From Dinoroseobacter sp. (GTDB lineage Bacteria > Pseudomonadota > Alphaproteobacteria > Rhodobacterales > Rhodobacteraceae), in assembly GCA_030066795.1 (NCBI GenBank), contig JASJAW010000002.1, positions 1-64,000 of the forward strand: 64,000 nucleotides of DNA. Direction: 5' to 3'. Below are positions 27,256-36,338 of this stretch, piece after piece (position 1 is the first letter of the stretch; each line of letters begins with the position of its first letter). A program made the translations under genes and the position numbers. The notes beneath the pieces were generated by a model that worked only from the letters and a program-made list of their open reading frames with translations, did no database searches and had not been told where the DNA came from.

Positions 27256-28064
27256 CAGAGGACTCCCGCTTCGAGGTTCTGAAGGAACGGCTCGTAGCCC
27301 GCCTCCCCCATCCAGAATTTCACGAGGTTATCGATGCCCACAGTGGTCAGGGTCGCTCCGGCCAGCGCATCGATATGATAGTCAGGGCCGGCGTCAGGCG
27401 CCGTCTTGGCCACTGTGATTGCAAGGTTGCCGTCATCGTCCTTCAACCGCTTGCCGGACCAGAGCGCTTTCCAGCGGGGATTGTCGACCTCCCCGCCCAG
27501 ACCCGGCGTTTCCGCGTGCTCGTAGAACTGCAAACCAAAGATATCGTTCCCGTTCGCTTCAAGCGCGATAAAGCCATAGAGCGTGGACCAGAGGCCGTAG
27601 CCGTGAAGCGGCAGAATCACGCGCTCGATCTCTCCGGCGTCATCGCGCAGCAGATAGACTGTCACGAACTTCGACTGCCTTCCGATCGAGGCAGGGTCAT
27701 CTTCAAGCGCTCTGGACAGCTCAGGATCACTTGCGGCTGCGCGATCATCGAAGGTTGTTGCATCGAACTGATCGGAAAAGGTTCCGCTTGAAAGCTCCAG
27801 CACGTGCGGCTCAAACACCTGGAAGGCTTCAACCACATCGACACCGGGTTCATACATGCCCGCGACCTGCAGAATGTTGACCTGCTTGTCTTTGAGCTTG
27901 TTCACCTCCTGCACCGGGCGCAGGGCCACAGCGGCGGCGGAAACGCACATTGAGGCCACCAAGCAAACAGCCACAGCCATGAAGATCGTCTTGGGAACCG
28001 AATCCGCCGGCATATCCAGGAACTTGCGGATCAGGCCTTTCTTTTCCTGCACTTGATCAGGCAT
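27255..28064 (-). CDS. nqrC: Na+-NQR subunit C
   Basis: 269 residues from ATG 28064, eight bases inside nqrB's 3' end; a longer start lies in the nqrB frame and is rejected. One N-terminal membrane helix (~27-48) carries a periplasmic FMN-binding domain. The covalent flavin motif is D-A-L-A-G-A-T-L-T, with Thr at ~238 as the likely FMN phosphoester site, one residue different from the common S-G-A-T. ApbE, encoded just across the operon promoter, would attach the FMN. Confidence 0.96.
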   Translation of the reverse strand: MPDQVQEKKGLIRKFLDMPADSVPKTIFMAVAVCLVASMCVSAAAVALRPVQEVNKLKDKQVNILQVAGMYEPGVDVVEAFQVFEPHVLELSSGTFSDQFDATTFDDRAAASDPELSRALEDDPASIGRQSKFVTVYLLRDDAGEIERVILPLHGYGLWSTLYGFIALEANGNDIFGLQFYEHAETPGLGGEVDNPRWKALWSGKRLKDDDGNLAITVAKTAPDAGPDYHIDALAGATLTTVGIDNLVKFWMGEAGYEPFLQNLEAGVL

Positions 28065-29256
28065 GGCGACGCGCCCTCCGGCGGATATTGGCCTGCACGA
28101 CGAAGTAGTCGATGAGCGGGGCAAAGACGTTGCCGAACAGGATCGCCAGCATCATGCCTTCGGGGAAGGCCGGGTTGATAACGCGGATCATCACGACCAT
28201 GAAGCCGATCAGCGCGCCGTAGATGTACCTGCCCATGTTGGTGTGGGAGGCGGACACAGGTTCGGTGACCATGAAGGCCAACCCGAAGGCAAACCCCCCG
28301 GTTACGAAATGCCAGTACCAGGGCATCGAGAACATCGGGTTGGTGTCGGACCCGATCAGGTTCAACAGAGTCGAGAAAACTATCATGCCTCCGAGGCACC
28401 CCACCACAAGACGCCAGTTGGCGATCTTGGTGATTAGCAGGAAGCCAAGGCCGATCATGGCCGCAAGGGCCGAAACCTCGCCCATACTCCCTTGAACAAA
28501 ACCAAGGAAGTTATCCATCCAGGTGGTGCCCTGCGCCACGATCTCCTGGTACCCGTCGCGCGCTGCGATCGCGAGGCTGGTTGCGCCCGAGAAGCCATCG
28601 ACCGGGGTCCAGATCGTATCGCCCGACATCTGCGCGGGATAGGCGAAGTACAGGAAAGCGCGCCCGGTCAGCGCCGGATTGAGGAAGTTTTTCCCCGTGC
28701 CCCCAAAGACTTCCTTGCCGATCACAACGCCGAAGATAATGCCCAGCGCGACCTGCCACAAAGGCACATCAGGCGGCAAGATCAGCGCATAAAGCATTGA
28801 AGTCACGAGAAAACCTTCGTTCACCTCATGCTTTCGCACGGTGGCGAAGATCACTTCGAAAATGCCGCCCGCGACCAGCGTGGTGATGTAAATCGGAAAG
28901 AAATACAACGCCCCGTGGAACATATTCGCCAGCGGGTTGCCCGCATTGAAGCCTACGCCCAGAGTTTCGACGATCCACGCGCGCCAGCCGCTATGACCCA
29001 GTGTTTCGATCGCGGTGTTGACCTGATACCCGACGTTGTAGAGCCCAACCAGCAAACAGGGGACCGTCGCGATGACCACGTAGGTCATGATCCGCTTCAT
29101 ATCGATATAAGACCGCGCGTGGGGGGCGGCCGTCGTGACGGTCCGCGGCGTATACAGGAAACTCTCCACCATCTCGTAGATGGGGAAATACTTCTCGTAT
29201 CGACCGCCCTTGGTGAAGTTCGGCTCAACACGATCGAAGAAGCTTCGCAATCCCAA
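28057..29256 (-). CDS. nqrB: Na+-NQR subunit B
   Basis: 399 residues with about ten membrane helices. The covalent FMN site is the SGAT motif at ~223-226 (Thr226), corresponding to the threonine flavinylated in Vibrio NqrB. 'GKEVFGGTGKNFLNPALTGRAFLYFAYP' is highly characteristic. NqrB carries Na+ and passes electrons to riboflavin and quinone. Four bases separate it from nqrA. Confidence 0.97.
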   Translation of the reverse strand: MGLRSFFDRVEPNFTKGGRYEKYFPIYEMVESFLYTPRTVTTAAPHARSYIDMKRIMTYVVIATVPCLLVGLYNVGYQVNTAIETLGHSGWRAWIVETLGVGFNAGNPLANMFHGALYFFPIYITTLVAGGIFEVIFATVRKHEVNEGFLVTSMLYALILPPDVPLWQVALGIIFGVVIGKEVFGGTGKNFLNPALTGRAFLYFAYPAQMSGDTIWTPVDGFSGATSLAIAARDGYQEIVAQGTTWMDNFLGFVQGSMGEVSALAAMIGLGFLLITKIANWRLVVGCLGGMIVFSTLLNLIGSDTNPMFSMPWYWHFVTGGFAFGLAFMVTEPVSASHTNMGRYIYGALIGFMVVMIRVINPAFPEGMMLAILFGNVFAPLIDYFVVQANIRRRARRHA

Positions 29257-29260
29257 GGCT

Positions 29261-30604
29261 TTAGCCCTCCTTCTCGATCTTCGTCAGGCAGTCGCGAAGC
29301 GCCATGCCGTACTCGTATTTCGCCGGACAGGCGAAGCCCACCAGCCCAAGATCTTCTTCGTCCAGTTCGAGCGCCCCCAGGGCCTGGGCGCTATCGGTAT
29401 CCATTACCAGAAGCGCGCGCAGAAGCTGAGTGGGCAGAAAGTCCTGCGGCATTAACTCCTCAAACGTGCCCAGCGGAACCATCGCCCGGCGGCCACCGTT
29501 GAGATTGGATGTCAGCGCGTAGAGTTTCTTGGAAAAGGCCGAGCCCAGCACCGGCTGAAACGCATACTTACCCGGCATCGGGCGAATCCATCCCATCGGG
29601 ATTTGCGCCTTGTCCTCTTCTATCGCCGTGATCTGGCGGTCGTAACGGCCCAGATAGGCATCCGGGCCGGCAACCGCGCGCCCGCTGAGGATCGAACCGG
29701 AGATCAGGCGCGGCGGCACGGACGCATCCGTTTCGCCGTCGGTCAGCTCAAGAATCGACGCGCCCATAATCGTTTTGATCAGACGCGGATTTATGCACAG
29801 AGGCCCGGACAACGCGACCACGCGCTCGGGGTCCAGTTTGCCGGTCTTCACAAGCCGCCCGATTGCAATCACGTCCTGATACCAGATCGTCCAGACGAAC
29901 TTCTCAGCGGTGGGCGGCTGAAGGAAATGCAGATGCGTGCCCGGGAGTCCTGCAGGGTGCGGTCCTGCAAATGATGCTTCCTCGATACCCGGAAGGTCAC
30001 CACCGGGGATCTGCGCACCGCTGGCGTGACAAAGATATGTTTTGCCCTCACTGAGCTTAGACACAGCAGCCAAGCCGGCAGAAAAGTCCTCCGCCGCTTC
30101 AGCGATCACAACCGCCGGGTCAGCGGTCAGCGGCTCCGTATCCATCGCCGTTACAAAGATCGCAGACGGGCGCGTTTCAGGGTCCGGCACCTTGGAATAG
30201 GGCCGTGTGCGAAACGATGTCCAAAGCCCAGACGCGGAAAGCTTCTCCGCGAGCCCCTCTGGAGTTTCGCTGTCGCCAACGGCCGAGAAGTCGATAGCCG
30301 GGGCGCTGCCCGGCATTGCCTGAATCTCGACGCTGATCAATGCCCGGCGTGCGCCCCGATTAATCGCCTTCACACGACCCGCCATCGGCGATGTGACCAT
30401 GACTGTCGGAGTGTCCTTGTGCGCAAAAATCGGCGACCCGACCGATACTTCGTCACCCTCCTGCACACTAAGACGCGGCTTCAAGCCTATGTAATCACTG
30501 CCCAACACTGCCGCTGTTGATGGGGCGGATGCCTTGTGGATGTCCTGCGCGGGCGCCCCTGTCACAGGAAGGGTCAAACCTTTTTTCAACGTGAACTGTT
30601 GCAT
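29261..30604 (-). CDS. nqrA: Na+-NQR subunit A
   Basis: 447 residues from ATG 30604 (AGGAG about 11 bases upstream); a longer in-frame start lacks homology. The N-terminus 'FTLKKGLTLPVTGAP' with a lipoyl/biotinyl-like 'VQEGDEVSVGSPIFAHKDTP' segment, and a central 'LSGPLCINPRLIKT', identify NqrA. It is the peripheral cytoplasmic subunit that contributes to the quinone site. First gene of the operon; its promoter lies in the 191-bp region shared with divergent apbE. Confidence 0.96.
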   Translation of the reverse strand: MQQFTLKKGLTLPVTGAPAQDIHKASAPSTAAVLGSDYIGLKPRLSVQEGDEVSVGSPIFAHKDTPTVMVTSPMAGRVKAINRGARRALISVEIQAMPGSAPAIDFSAVGDSETPEGLAEKLSASGLWTSFRTRPYSKVPDPETRPSAIFVTAMDTEPLTADPAVVIAEAAEDFSAGLAAVSKLSEGKTYLCHASGAQIPGGDLPGIEEASFAGPHPAGLPGTHLHFLQPPTAEKFVWTIWYQDVIAIGRLVKTGKLDPERVVALSGPLCINPRLIKTIMGASILELTDGETDASVPPRLISGSILSGRAVAGPDAYLGRYDRQITAIEEDKAQIPMGWIRPMPGKYAFQPVLGSAFSKKLYALTSNLNGGRRAMVPLGTFEELMPQDFLPTQLLRALLVMDTDSAQALGALELDEEDLGLVGFACPAKYEYGMALRDCLTKIEKEG

Positions 30605-30672
30605 GTAGACGCGCGCTCCTAGCCGTCGCGAGGTGCAGAATTCCGGGAACAACTCGACCCGGCACTAGTACG

Positions 30673-30694
30673 CCCATGCTAAATTTCCCATGCT
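30673..30694. repeat. Direct repeat in the nqrA/apbE divergent promoter region
   Basis: CCCATGCT occurs at 30673-30680 and 30687-30694, 14 bases apart start to start, on an AT-rich background. It may represent tandem half sites for a regulator acting on both divergent promoters. It matches no consensus I know. Confidence 0.3.
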
Positions 30695-30795
30695 TTAATT
30701 GTCTCCGGGCCACTATGTCGCAACTCACAATCAGCTTTGATCCTGCTAGTACGGGTCCGACAGAATTCTAACCCTGACTAGGTGGTGGTTTGACC

Positions 30796-31815
30796 ATGCT
30801 GACCCGGCGCACTTTCCTCATCGCTCCAATCGCGCTTGCAGCCTGCAAAGGCTCGGCAGCCGACATTCTCCAGCTCAGCGGAACAACGATGGGCACGACC
30901 TACAACATTGTGGCAGTCGATCATGAGAAAGCGGTGTCGAAAGCGGACCTGAACGCCTCGGTTTCGCAAGCCCTGGCAGAGGTTAACGCCCAAATGAGCA
31001 ACTGGGACCCGACGTCCGAGCTGTCTCGCTTCAACACCTCCACCAGCACAGAAGCTCAGCCGGTTTCTCCGGCCCTGCGCGAGGTCATGGCCGCGGCGCA
31101 AGACGTCCATGCCGCAAGCGACGGACAGTTTGACGTCGCGCTTGGCCCCCTGATCGAGCTGTGGGGCTTCGGCGCACGCGGGGCGACTCGGGCCGCTCCG
31201 AGTGATGGTGAGGTGATCGATGCGCTTGCGCTGACCGGGCACGGCGCGCCAGTTGAAGTCGGCGCCGACACTCTGCGCAAGACGCACCCTGACACTCAGG
31301 TCTATCTGGCCGCCATCGGTAAAGGCTACGGCGTCGACCGCGTTGCAGCTGTCATGGAGCGGTTCGGGATCGGCGACTACATGGTGGAGATCGGCGGTGA
31401 CCTCTACACCTCCGGGCGTAATCCAGACGGGCTCGCATGGCAGATCGGGGTCGAGACACCCGACGCGTTCGACCGCAGCATTCAGCAGGTCGTTGGTGTG
31501 TCGAACCGGGGCATGGCAACCTCAGGCGACTATCGCAACTACTTCGAGGAAGACGGTGTGCGCTATTCACACTTGCTCGACGCGCGCACTGGTCGACCGG
31601 TGACCCACACCACCGCATCCGCAACGGTTCTGGCCGAAAACGCGATGCTTGCTGACGCGTGGGCCACGGCGATGCTGACACTCGGTCGTGAGCGCGGCCT
31701 CGAGATCGCCGAGGCGCAAAACCTTGCCGTCTTGTTTGTTGAACGCGACGGCACTACCTCTGACATTCGTTTCAAAGCTACGCAGAGCAGCGCGTTCGCC
31801 GCATTGCAAGCCTGA
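30796..31815 (+). CDS. apbE: FAD:protein FMN transferase
   Basis: 339 residues from ATG 30796 preceded by AGGTGG. The start 'MLTRRTFLIAPIALAAC' combines an Arg-Arg export-type n-region with a lipobox (LAAC, Cys17), so the protein is a periplasmic lipoprotein. ApbE features: 'SGTTMGTTYNI', 'FDVALGPLIELWGFG', 'IGKGYGVDRVA', 'GGDLYTSG' and 'HLLDARTGRP', which bind FAD and Mg2+. It transfers FMN to Thr of NqrB and NqrC. Divergent from nqrA, followed by nqrM. Confidence 0.96.
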   Translation: MLTRRTFLIAPIALAACKGSAADILQLSGTTMGTTYNIVAVDHEKAVSKADLNASVSQALAEVNAQMSNWDPTSELSRFNTSTSTEAQPVSPALREVMAAAQDVHAASDGQFDVALGPLIELWGFGARGATRAAPSDGEVIDALALTGHGAPVEVGADTLRKTHPDTQVYLAAIGKGYGVDRVAAVMERFGIGDYMVEIGGDLYTSGRNPDGLAWQIGVETPDAFDRSIQQVVGVSNRGMATSGDYRNYFEEDGVRYSHLLDARTGRPVTHTTASATVLAENAMLADAWATAMLTLGRERGLEIAEAQNLAVLFVERDGTTSDIRFKATQSSAFAALQA

Positions 31816-31833
31816 TTTGCCACAGGAGGTTTG

Positions 31834-32079
31834 GTGGAGACGTTTGTTTTCGCATTCGGATTGATGCTGCTGATTGTGATCGGCATGTCTCTTGGCGTCA
31901 TGTTGATGGGCAAGCGCATCAAAGGCAGCTGCGGCGGTTTGAATGCGATCTCGGATGCCGACCACTGCGTGGTATGCAACAAAGAAATCGATCCCAACAG
32001 CCCCCTGAAAGAACGCCTGCAATGCCCCCGCGCCCGCAAGATGATGGCGCAAATGGAAGCGGACGCACATAAAGCCTGA
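31834..32079 (+). CDS. nqrM: Na+-NQR maturation protein NqrM
   Basis: 81 residues from GTG 31834, which has AGGAGG at 31824-31829; a TTG three bases earlier is too close to it. One N-terminal membrane helix (~5-25) is followed by a short domain with four cysteines in the pattern C-G-G ... C-x2-C ... C, the DUF539 signature. NqrM delivers iron for the NqrD/NqrE cluster. It lies 18 bases after apbE, so the two assembly factors are cotranscribed. Confidence 0.92.
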   Translation: METFVFAFGLMLLIVIGMSLGVMLMGKRIKGSCGGLNAISDADHCVVCNKEIDPNSPLKERLQCPRARKMMAQMEADAHKA

Positions 32080-32086
32080 AGTGCTG

Positions 32087-32275
32087 CTAGCCCGGTACCA
32101 CCGGAATGAAGCCAACAATCATCAGGCAGGTCGCGGCAACCAATCCGAAGAACCACAATTGCCATCGCGGCCCGGACGCTTTCCAGACACGCCGGTAGCT
32201 GTAGCCTGCCATCACCGCAGCAACAAAGATGAGCGTCGCCGTCAACGGCGAGAGGGAAAATGCGCTAATTGACAC
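32087..32275 (-). CDS. Small membrane protein (62 aa)
   Basis: Start GTG 32275 has AGGGAA about 8 bases upstream. The protein consists of two membrane helices (~10-26 and ~40-58) joined by a basic loop 'YRRVWKASGPRWQ', placing the loop in the cytoplasm. I recognise no family. It is convergent with nqrM, seven bases away, and divergent from the CBS protein gene. Confidence 0.55.
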   Translation of the reverse strand: MSISAFSLSPLTATLIFVAAVMAGYSYRRVWKASGPRWQLWFFGLVAATCLMIVGFIPVVPG

Positions 32276-32358
32276 GGGCGGGTTCCCTGAAACGGGTTTC
32301 GTGGTCTATCCTCGCCTGCACAACATATACGAACCGCTCTTGCAAGGAGGCCCCGCCA

Positions 32359-32883
32359 ATGCCCGCTTCGTATCAAGCCCCAACCCGCGGCGATGCCAAA
32401 TCCGACAAAAAAACTGTCAGCCAGTCCGTCAGCTCGAATCTGACGAAAGACACGGCAAGTGTACGCAGCCTGCTTAGCGGCAAAGGCGGCGCTGTGTTTT
32501 CCGTTTCGCCAGACGACACATTGGCTGATGCTGTGACCGCGCTTCGCGACAAGGGCATTGGTGCCCTGGTCGTTACCGACAGTGGCGGCGCTTTACAAGG
32601 CATCCTTTCGGAACGCGATATTGTTCGCAAACTGGCCGAAACGCCAGGGCAGACTCTGCCTCAGAAAGTTTCTGAAAACATGACGAAGGCTGTGGAAACC
32701 TGTACGCCCGACGACCCACTGATCGACGTGTTGCGCCGCATGAGCGAGGGTAAGTTCCGCCATATGCCGGTGCTCGAGAATGGCGCTTTGAGCGGTATGA
32801 TCACGATCGGAGATGTCGTGAATTTCCGCCTCAAGGAGCTGGAACACGAGGCGCTTCAACTAAAGCAGATGATCGTCGGCTAA
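32359..32883 (+). CDS. CBS-domain protein
   Basis: 174 residues from ATG 32359 with AAGGAGG upstream; the in-frame ATG at 32269 has none. After a ~35-residue polar N-terminus come two CBS motifs: 'VFSVSPDDTLADAVTALRDKGIGALVVTD' (~46-75) and 'CTPDDPLIDVLRRMSEGKFRHMPVLE' (~115-140), each with the G-x-(I/L)-x-(E/D)-R/G-D close. A paired CBS (Bateman) module binds adenosyl nucleotides such as AMP or ATP. With no catalytic domain attached it probably acts as an energy-sensing partner for another protein. Confidence 0.88.
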   Translation: MPASYQAPTRGDAKSDKKTVSQSVSSNLTKDTASVRSLLSGKGGAVFSVSPDDTLADAVTALRDKGIGALVVTDSGGALQGILSERDIVRKLAETPGQTLPQKVSENMTKAVETCTPDDPLIDVLRRMSEGKFRHMPVLENGALSGMITIGDVVNFRLKELEHEALQLKQMIVG

Positions 32884-32898
32884 AGGACTGACCGGAGG

Positions 32899-34269
32899 TT
32901 ATCCCAACTCGGTTTTCAATGCAGCGACGCCTTCAGCCAGCAACGCTTCCGCCGCTGATTGTTCTACCGCCTCCACATAGAGACGCAATTCCGGAGCATT
33001 GCCAGAGGGCCGAACATGCAGGACACGGCCGTCTGTCAGCAGCATACGCACACCATCGACGAGGTTGACCGAAGTCTCTTCCGCATTGAACTGGTTTAGA
33101 AACTCGGCCCGCGCCTGTGCGCTTTCGCGCAACTTTTCTACAAAGGGTTGGGAGCGCTCTTGCGAAATCTCCTGGATCCGGTCAGCCACCGTGAAAACTG
33201 GTGGCTCCTGAGCGACGCGCTCTGAGACCGCTCCCTGCCCTGCAGCTATCAGCGTCATTACAATCGGCAGCACACAATCCCGCGTCGGCAGTGCAGCAAA
33301 TGGGCCGTTTGGTCCTTGGGCTTCGAACCCAAGCAGAAAGCCGCCGTTGGCCTCATAGCCCACAACTTTACCGCCCAGCGCTTCCATGCCCGCAATAACA
33401 TACGGCGAACCAATGCGCGTGGTTTCAACTCGTTCAAAGTCCTTTTGCAGCACCCCGGAATTGGACGAGATCGGCGTCACCACACACTGCGCGCCGAGAG
33501 CCTGCGCCGTGATCTGACCCATTATATCCCCGGGTACGATAGATCCGGTTTCATCCGCCAAAAGTGGTCGATCACTGTCGCCATCGGTCGAGACGAGCGC
33601 ATCCAGTGCGTTGTCCGAAACCCATCGACGGATGGCGTTCCGCGTCTTTGGATCCACAGCTTCTGTATCGACTGGAATAAACGTCTCGGATCGGGCGAAT
33701 TCCATAACCTCGGCCCCGAGACCTTCCAGAACAGCCCTCAGAGTATCCCGCCCAACGGCAGAGTGGGCATAAAGACCAACGTTTCGCCCACTGAGCGCAT
33801 CGGACCCACAGGCAGAAATGTAGCGGCTGACAAAACGCTGTGCCGCCCCGGTATCCTCTCCCTCGCCTCCTGCGAGCCTTGCGCTTTGGCGACCGAGCGC
33901 TGCTGTGATGGCCGCCTCATCGCTTTTCGTGATCTCGCCCAGACGCGTATAAAACTTCAGACCATTGCGGTCTGCGGGGATATGACTTCCCGTTACCATG
34001 ATCGCGCCCGCATCTGCCTGCCGCGCTGCAAGCGCAAGTGCTGGTGTCGGCAACGCGCCGCAATCGACCACGTCAACGCCTTCGGCCTTTGCTGCCGCGA
34101 TAACCTCACCTGCGATTTCAGGGCTGGAGGGGCGGAGGTCGCGCCCGACATACAGGCTGGAGCCTACATCGCAGGCAGCGATGAAAGCGCGCATGTGGTC
34201 CGCCACCAACGCGGGGGTAAGCTCAGCAACAAGCCCCCTTAGCCCGCTTGTCCCGAATTTGGGTGCCAT
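32899..34269 (-). CDS. Phosphomannomutase/phosphoglucomutase family enzyme
   Basis: 456 residues from ATG 34269 (MAPKFGTSGLRG, the usual family start; upstream in-frame codons are not conserved). The active-site phosphoserine lies in TGSHIPADRNG (Ser95), Mg2+ is bound by DGDSDRP, and the phosphate-binding loop near the end is 'RPSGNAPELRLYVE'. It interconverts hexose 6- and 1-phosphates, supplying GDP-mannose or UDP-glucose precursors that the exopolysaccharide locus further right would consume. 'GSHIP' rather than 'ASHNP' is a variant seen in some members. Convergent with the CBS gene. Confidence 0.9.
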   Translation of the reverse strand: MAPKFGTSGLRGLVAELTPALVADHMRAFIAACDVGSSLYVGRDLRPSSPEIAGEVIAAAKAEGVDVVDCGALPTPALALAARQADAGAIMVTGSHIPADRNGLKFYTRLGEITKSDEAAITAALGRQSARLAGGEGEDTGAAQRFVSRYISACGSDALSGRNVGLYAHSAVGRDTLRAVLEGLGAEVMEFARSETFIPVDTEAVDPKTRNAIRRWVSDNALDALVSTDGDSDRPLLADETGSIVPGDIMGQITAQALGAQCVVTPISSNSGVLQKDFERVETTRIGSPYVIAGMEALGGKVVGYEANGGFLLGFEAQGPNGPFAALPTRDCVLPIVMTLIAAGQGAVSERVAQEPPVFTVADRIQEISQERSQPFVEKLRESAQARAEFLNQFNAEETSVNLVDGVRMLLTDGRVLHVRPSGNAPELRLYVEAVEQSAAEALLAEGVAALKTELG

Positions 34270-34410
34270 TGCCTGCTGCCCTTTTAGCTTTGACCGCTTT
34301 TTGTGTTGAATGCCACTTGCTAACAAAAGGCAATTGTAAAGCGTGGCACGTTGGAGACGACAGGAAACATGTTAGGGTCCAATCATGCACCACTGCAACC
34401 AGGTCGCCAT

Positions 34411-34899
34411 ATGACGCGCTTTCTTTCCTGTTTCTTTATCTCACTTTCAATGTCGCCTGTGGCTGCTGAAACCTGGGGCTCTGCGGGGGACTGGGCGATC
34501 AAGCTACGCGAAGGACCTGTCAACACGTGCTATGCGACACGCGAGCTTCAAGATGGCAGCCGGGTAGAAATAGGTTTTGCACCGGACAGAGGGCGCGGCT
34601 ATTTCGCAATCTACAATGCTGACTGGACGCATATTCAAGACGGACAGGATGGCGTTGTCGAATTTGATTTCGGAAACGCGCGGTTTGCGGGCGAGTCAGT
34701 AGGCCGGATCGAGAATGGATTTCCGGGCGGGTACGCACCGTTCAACAACCCGGACTTCGTGGATGCGTTCTCCCGTCGCCAAACCGTCAGGATTATTGGC
34801 TCCGAAGGCGCAGAGTTCTCTCTCGATCTAACCGGAACGCATAATGCAATTACGCAGATCCGTACGTGCCAAGGCGAGCAGGACCGCACGGAAAACTAG
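34411..34899 (+). CDS. Secreted protein of unknown function (162 aa)
   Basis: From ATG 34411 the protein begins with a signal peptide (MTRFLSCFFISLSMSPVAA, cleavage ~19). The mature ~140 residues are acidic, with two cysteines (in 'VNTCYATREL' and 'IRTCQGEQD') that could form a disulfide linking the ends of the domain. The alternating hydrophobic pattern suggests a small beta-rich periplasmic fold. I recognise no family. It is transcribed alone, divergent from the phosphomannomutase gene. Confidence 0.65.
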   Translation: MTRFLSCFFISLSMSPVAAETWGSAGDWAIKLREGPVNTCYATRELQDGSRVEIGFAPDRGRGYFAIYNADWTHIQDGQDGVVEFDFGNARFAGESVGRIENGFPGGYAPFNNPDFVDAFSRRQTVRIIGSEGAEFSLDLTGTHNAITQIRTCQGEQDRTEN

Positions 34900-34973
34900 C
34901 GCCCAGTCCCGCGTGTGGTACCTGCACCAACCAATCACACCCCTTCAAACCGTTCTGAAGGGCCCGTTGCTTC

Positions 34974-35720
34974 TCAGTCCGCGGACGGCGCGTTCAACAG
35001 GCGTCGGGCTGCTTCTCGAAGATCAAGCTCCGGATCGAACGCGCCAGTTCTCAGGAACTCTAATGTCTGTGCGATCACCTGCAAATCATTCATCATATAG
35101 GTGTGCGTCGCGGGTAGGACGATATGGTCCGCCATACCTGCGACCTTGGTGCTTTCCACCGATACTTTACCATCGTCCTCACCCGGGATTATCTGAGAGA
35201 AGAAGGGGTTCAGGCTGAGGTTCCCTGCGATCACGCCAGTCTCGAAACGCACCGGACCAAGTTGGGCCGGCACCGCATCCGGTCCGGTCCCTAATTGTCG
35301 CCCTGCCGGGCCATTGATCCTGTCAAAGAGTGTTAAATCCGAAAGCGCATTAACCAACTCGGAGCCCTGATTGGGTGGCCCCAGCATAACAACACGGCTG
35401 ATTGGAGGCAGGATACCCTCGTCCTGCGCTGCACGCATCAGAATGCCACCCATAGAATGAGTCACCACGTAAGGCGGCGTGGATCCGCAGAGCGCCACTG
35501 AACCGGGCACCACCATGCGAGCAAGGTCGCCCACCTCCGCCTCCGTCGAGGGGTACCCCGGGGACACTGTACGATAGCCTTGCCGCTGAAATACGGCTTC
35601 CATCACGGTGAAAGACGCGTCCGTGCGCGCGAGCCCATGCAGAAGCACAACGCAGTCTGGTTCCGCCGCAACGCAAGGCGTTGCATTCAGAACGAGCAAA
35701 AGGGGCGCCAGCAACCGCAT
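34974..35720 (-). CDS. Secreted alpha/beta-hydrolase (lipase/esterase-like)
   Basis: 248 residues with a signal peptide (cleavage ~19 near 'CVAA|E'). The oxyanion 'LLHGLART' near the mature N-terminus and the nucleophile elbow THSMGG mark the lipase fold, with 'GPPNQGSELVN' and a C-terminal 'LPATHTYMM' supplying the likely catalytic His. It resembles family I triacylglycerol lipase-like proteins in the periplasm. The substrate is unknown. Two cysteines may form a disulfide. Divergent from the NUDIX gene. Confidence 0.82.
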   Translation of the reverse strand: MRLLAPLLLVLNATPCVAAEPDCVVLLHGLARTDASFTVMEAVFQRQGYRTVSPGYPSTEAEVGDLARMVVPGSVALCGSTPPYVVTHSMGGILMRAAQDEGILPPISRVVMLGPPNQGSELVNALSDLTLFDRINGPAGRQLGTGPDAVPAQLGPVRFETGVIAGNLSLNPFFSQIIPGEDDGKVSVESTKVAGMADHIVLPATHTYMMNDLQVIAQTLEFLRTGAFDPELDLREAARRLLNAPSAD

Positions 35721-35794
35721 GGCACAAACCTAAGCACTACAACCCCGTGATGGTAGCGGTTGCGTACTTTGCGACGCTGCGGCACGGTCGCCCC

Positions 35795-36250
35795 ATGCCA
35801 ATGAGCGCGTCAAAATCCCCTCGCCTTGCCGTGCGAGCCCTGATCCTGCATCGCAACCGCCTGCTGCTGGTTAACGCTTGGGGAAACGGGGTGAGTGACC
35901 TGTGGACCGCCCCCGGCGGCGGCGTCGAACGCGGCTCATCGCTGCCTGAAAACCTTGCCCGCGAAGTACATGAAGAAACCGGGTTGGAGATCGCCGTGGG
36001 CGCACCCTGCCTTGTGAACGAATTTCACGACCCCACAGGTAGTTTCCATCAGGTGGACATCTATTTCCGCGCGTCTATCCTTCGCGGCAGTCTGAACGAC
36101 AACTGGCGGGACCCCGAAGGCGTCGTTACAGAGCGGCGTTTCTTCGCCCGCGGGGAACTGGGCACGATCAGGCTGAAACCTGACAGCCTGATGACCGTCG
36201 CTTGGGACGAAAGCGTGATCTATGACCCGCTTGAGCCGATCATAAAGTAG
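35795..36250 (+). CDS. NUDIX hydrolase
   Basis: 151 residues from ATG 35795 (an ATG at 35801 and starts up to 35681 are possible). The Nudix box is complete: G-G-V-E-R-G-x(6)-L-A-R-E-V-H-E-E-T-G-L, with the catalytic Arg-Glu-x2-Glu-Glu. It would hydrolyse a nucleoside diphosphate linked to some moiety; specificity cannot be read. No operon partner. Confidence 0.87.
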   Translation: MPMSASKSPRLAVRALILHRNRLLLVNAWGNGVSDLWTAPGGGVERGSSLPENLAREVHEETGLEIAVGAPCLVNEFHDPTGSFHQVDIYFRASILRGSLNDNWRDPEGVVTERRFFARGELGTIRLKPDSLMTVAWDESVIYDPLEPIIK

Positions 36251-36269
36251 CGCAGCATCCAAATCCCGG

Positions 36270-36284
36270 TTAAGCGAGTTTTAA
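36270..36284 (+). promoter_or_regulatory. CtrA-type binding site upstream of surface protein gene
   Basis: TTAAGCGAGTTTTAA followed by C fits the full CtrA consensus TTAA-N7-TTAA(C) exactly. It ends 54 bases before the start of the VPLPA-CTERM-like gene, a normal distance for CtrA activation or repression. Confidence 0.5.
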
Positions 36285-36338
36285 CTCCGCTTTGGTGAGA
36301 GTGGATCAGCCCCACTTATCGCATCTCTGGAGCCCTCC

